64,000 bases of DNA from assembly GCA_963210315.1 (NCBI GenBank), contig OY723248.1, forward strand, positions 2,000,727 through 2,064,726, given 5' to 3'. This DNA is from Rhynchopus euleeides. Lineage: Eukaryota > Euglenozoa > Diplonemea > Diplonemida > Diplonemidae. The position numbers were made by a program, and so were the translations under genes. Every line of letters begins with the position of its first letter. Within the stretch, counting starts at the first letter, position 1. Positions 62,680-64,000 of this stretch are shown here, piece after piece. The notes under the pieces were generated by a model. That model was not told the origin of the DNA, made no database searches, and worked only from the letters and a program-made list of their open reading frames with translations.

Positions 62680-64000
62680 ATGGGGTGCGGTGCGTCGGGT
62701 GTTAAGCAGGACGCGGAGAACAAGCAGGTCGGCGGGAAGAGCAAGAGCTACAAGGTTGACGGCGAGAAGGGGGCAAAGCCTGGGTCAACTCGTGCGGAGA
62801 CAAAGGGTGATGGCTCGGACAAGGAGCGCTTGTCGTCTAATTCGGGGAAGCGTGAGGCCCCGATCACTTCTGAAGGGAACGAGACGAAGCAGCCCGCACC
62901 TACACCCTCTAAACAGGCAGATGTGAGCGATGCTCTTCCCTACAGAGAGAAGAACGTGCCAGCACCTCTCCTCCGTGAGATCGAGCAGGACGGCGCGTCC
63001 TACATCATCTCCCACTACGCACCCAGCCCCGGCCTGCACGGCGTTGCGTTTGCCTGCAAAGATGTGAAGAATGACAACGTGTATTACACTTCCTTCACCG
63101 ATGCCTCCTTCGCTGCGTTCAAGGAGAAGCACATTGTCGGCCTCGGGTGGAACCTGTTCTGGCGGGCCCTCTTCGGCGCCTTCACCAAAGAAGACGGCAT
63201 CCGGACACAGGACAACGGGCAGAAGCTCGAGATCTTCCTCAAGACGAACAAGGAGCCGAAGCCGTACCACATTATTCTGCCCCTCGAAGCCCTCCCACAG
63301 GTATGTCCGACGGAGCAGGCGGCGTGTGGGACGTGGGTTCCCGGAAGCGGGTGGGGGGTGGGAGGCCTTGGAGGGCCAGGCTTGTTGTGAACCGGTCTGT
63401 GTTGTTGTGAACCCTTATATTCCCGTGTGCCACCGATCTGTGCCCCCCCACAAAAACGGCATCTCCCGTACCAACCCCGTGCCTCCCAAACAGCGCCCTG
63501 AGATGACCCACACACACTTCATCGAGCCTTTCATGAAGGCGTACGAGAGACGGAAGGCGCACCATGAGGGTGATGACGGCAAGGAGAAGAAGGAGAAGTT
63601 CCTGCGTGAGGTATGTTGACACAAGAGGCTTCCAAGACTCCCGCAAGGAGACCGGGTGATGGGAGGGTCGCCTTGGCGACACCCCATGTGGCCTCAATAT
63701 GGCAGTGGACATGAGTTCAGAGTTGAGCGCTAATTCCAGTTGCGAATCAGTTGCACTTTTCCAATGGTGGCTCTGCCCGCCTCTGACCCACACACCCACA
63801 CTGCAGGAGGACGCTGAGCTGAAGGAGGCCCGCCTCAACGTGCACGAGGCCTCCACGTTGGATGCAACGCAACTCTCCCGCAAGCAGTCCGCATCAATGG
63901 AATCCCTGAAGGAGGACATGTCGAAAAGACAAGGCGAGCTCCAGCAGACGCAGGGCAGGGTGGACAAGGTGGTGCGCTCCATACGCTCCCTGAAGGAGGG
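62680..64000 (+). CDS. Lipid-anchored head-plus-coiled-coil protein, 3' end outside window
   Basis: Exons 62680-63300, 63494-63610 and 63807 to the window end; introns GTATGT...CAG, both in phase 0, so 310 codons are visible. The start MGCGAS fits N-myristoylation at Gly2 plus palmitoylation at Cys3, suggesting membrane attachment. A charged, disordered linker follows (about 10-90). Then comes a compact alpha/beta part at about 95-235 (ASYIISHYAP, NVYYTSFTDASFAAF, LEIFLKTNKEPKPYHIILPL, THFIEPFMKAYERR) and a coiled coil in exon 3 (ELKEARLNVHEASTLD, MSKRQGELQQTQGRVDKV). A small beta head followed by a long coiled coil is the layout of the XRCC4/XLF/SAS-6 superfamily. The similarity I see is only in pattern, and the lipid anchor does not fit a nuclear repair factor. 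Function unknown. Confidence 0.8.

Noticed and set aside
1..64000. CRISPR arrays or prokaryotic operons
   Set aside because: Repeats are transposon ends and satellites without regular unique spacers; genes have spliceosomal introns.

Overview
The window is nuclear DNA of a GC-rich eukaryotic microbe, most likely an alga with a secondary plastid or a close relative. Eight protein genes are supported. Five have short introns (49-248 nt) that begin GTATG and end AG. One gene encodes a metacaspase with its p10-like part in front of p20 (type III order), which is known mainly from stramenopiles, haptophytes and cryptophytes. Homopolymeric C or G runs, GT/CA microsatellites and a TTAGGG-related satellite are abundant. 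The species cannot be fixed from sequence alone.

Layout. 1-3.1 kb holds low-complexity DNA and a 0.35-kb repeat present twice in direct orientation. 3.15-4.2 kb is the metacaspase gene. 4.6-17.05 kb is a block of four adjoining elements: B1 (palindrome-rich, filled with smaller insertions), K (220-bp inverted repeats), E (an hAT-like transposase gene) and J (4.3 kb of telomere-like satellite between short inverted repeats). 17.2-35.5 kb is the gene-rich core: a PDZ/lysine-rich protein, a UBE2W-like E2, a coiled-coil protein, a secreted beta-helix protein, an astacin protease with three PA14 domains, and a second beta-helix protein. 35.9-61 kb is a dense transposon nest. 61-62 kb holds a fragment related to MITE G and a GTCGAC satellite. 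The last gene (62.68 kb onward) encodes a probably lipid-anchored protein and runs off the window.

The nest can be read as a history. Element B2 has a 0.69-kb core but spans 17.2 kb, because I, two copies of H, M, two copies of A, and L inserted into it. Element D then inserted into one H copy, and a hAT-type MITE (G) sits inside both D and H. Empty sites elsewhere in the window, or in sister copies, give target-site duplications: TA for A, H, I and L; two bases of varying sequence for B and D; four bases (ATAC) for M; eight bases for G. On either side of B2 lie two copies of a C-F element pair. One C copy is empty and the other holds D. The middle of F is flipped between the two copies.

All eight host genes lie on the + strand. 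The elements carry their own genes: a tyrosine recombinase (two copies, opposite strands), an hAT-like transposase, a small basic ORF, and an ORF broken by MITE G. No rRNA, tRNA, CRISPR array or prokaryotic feature was recognised.
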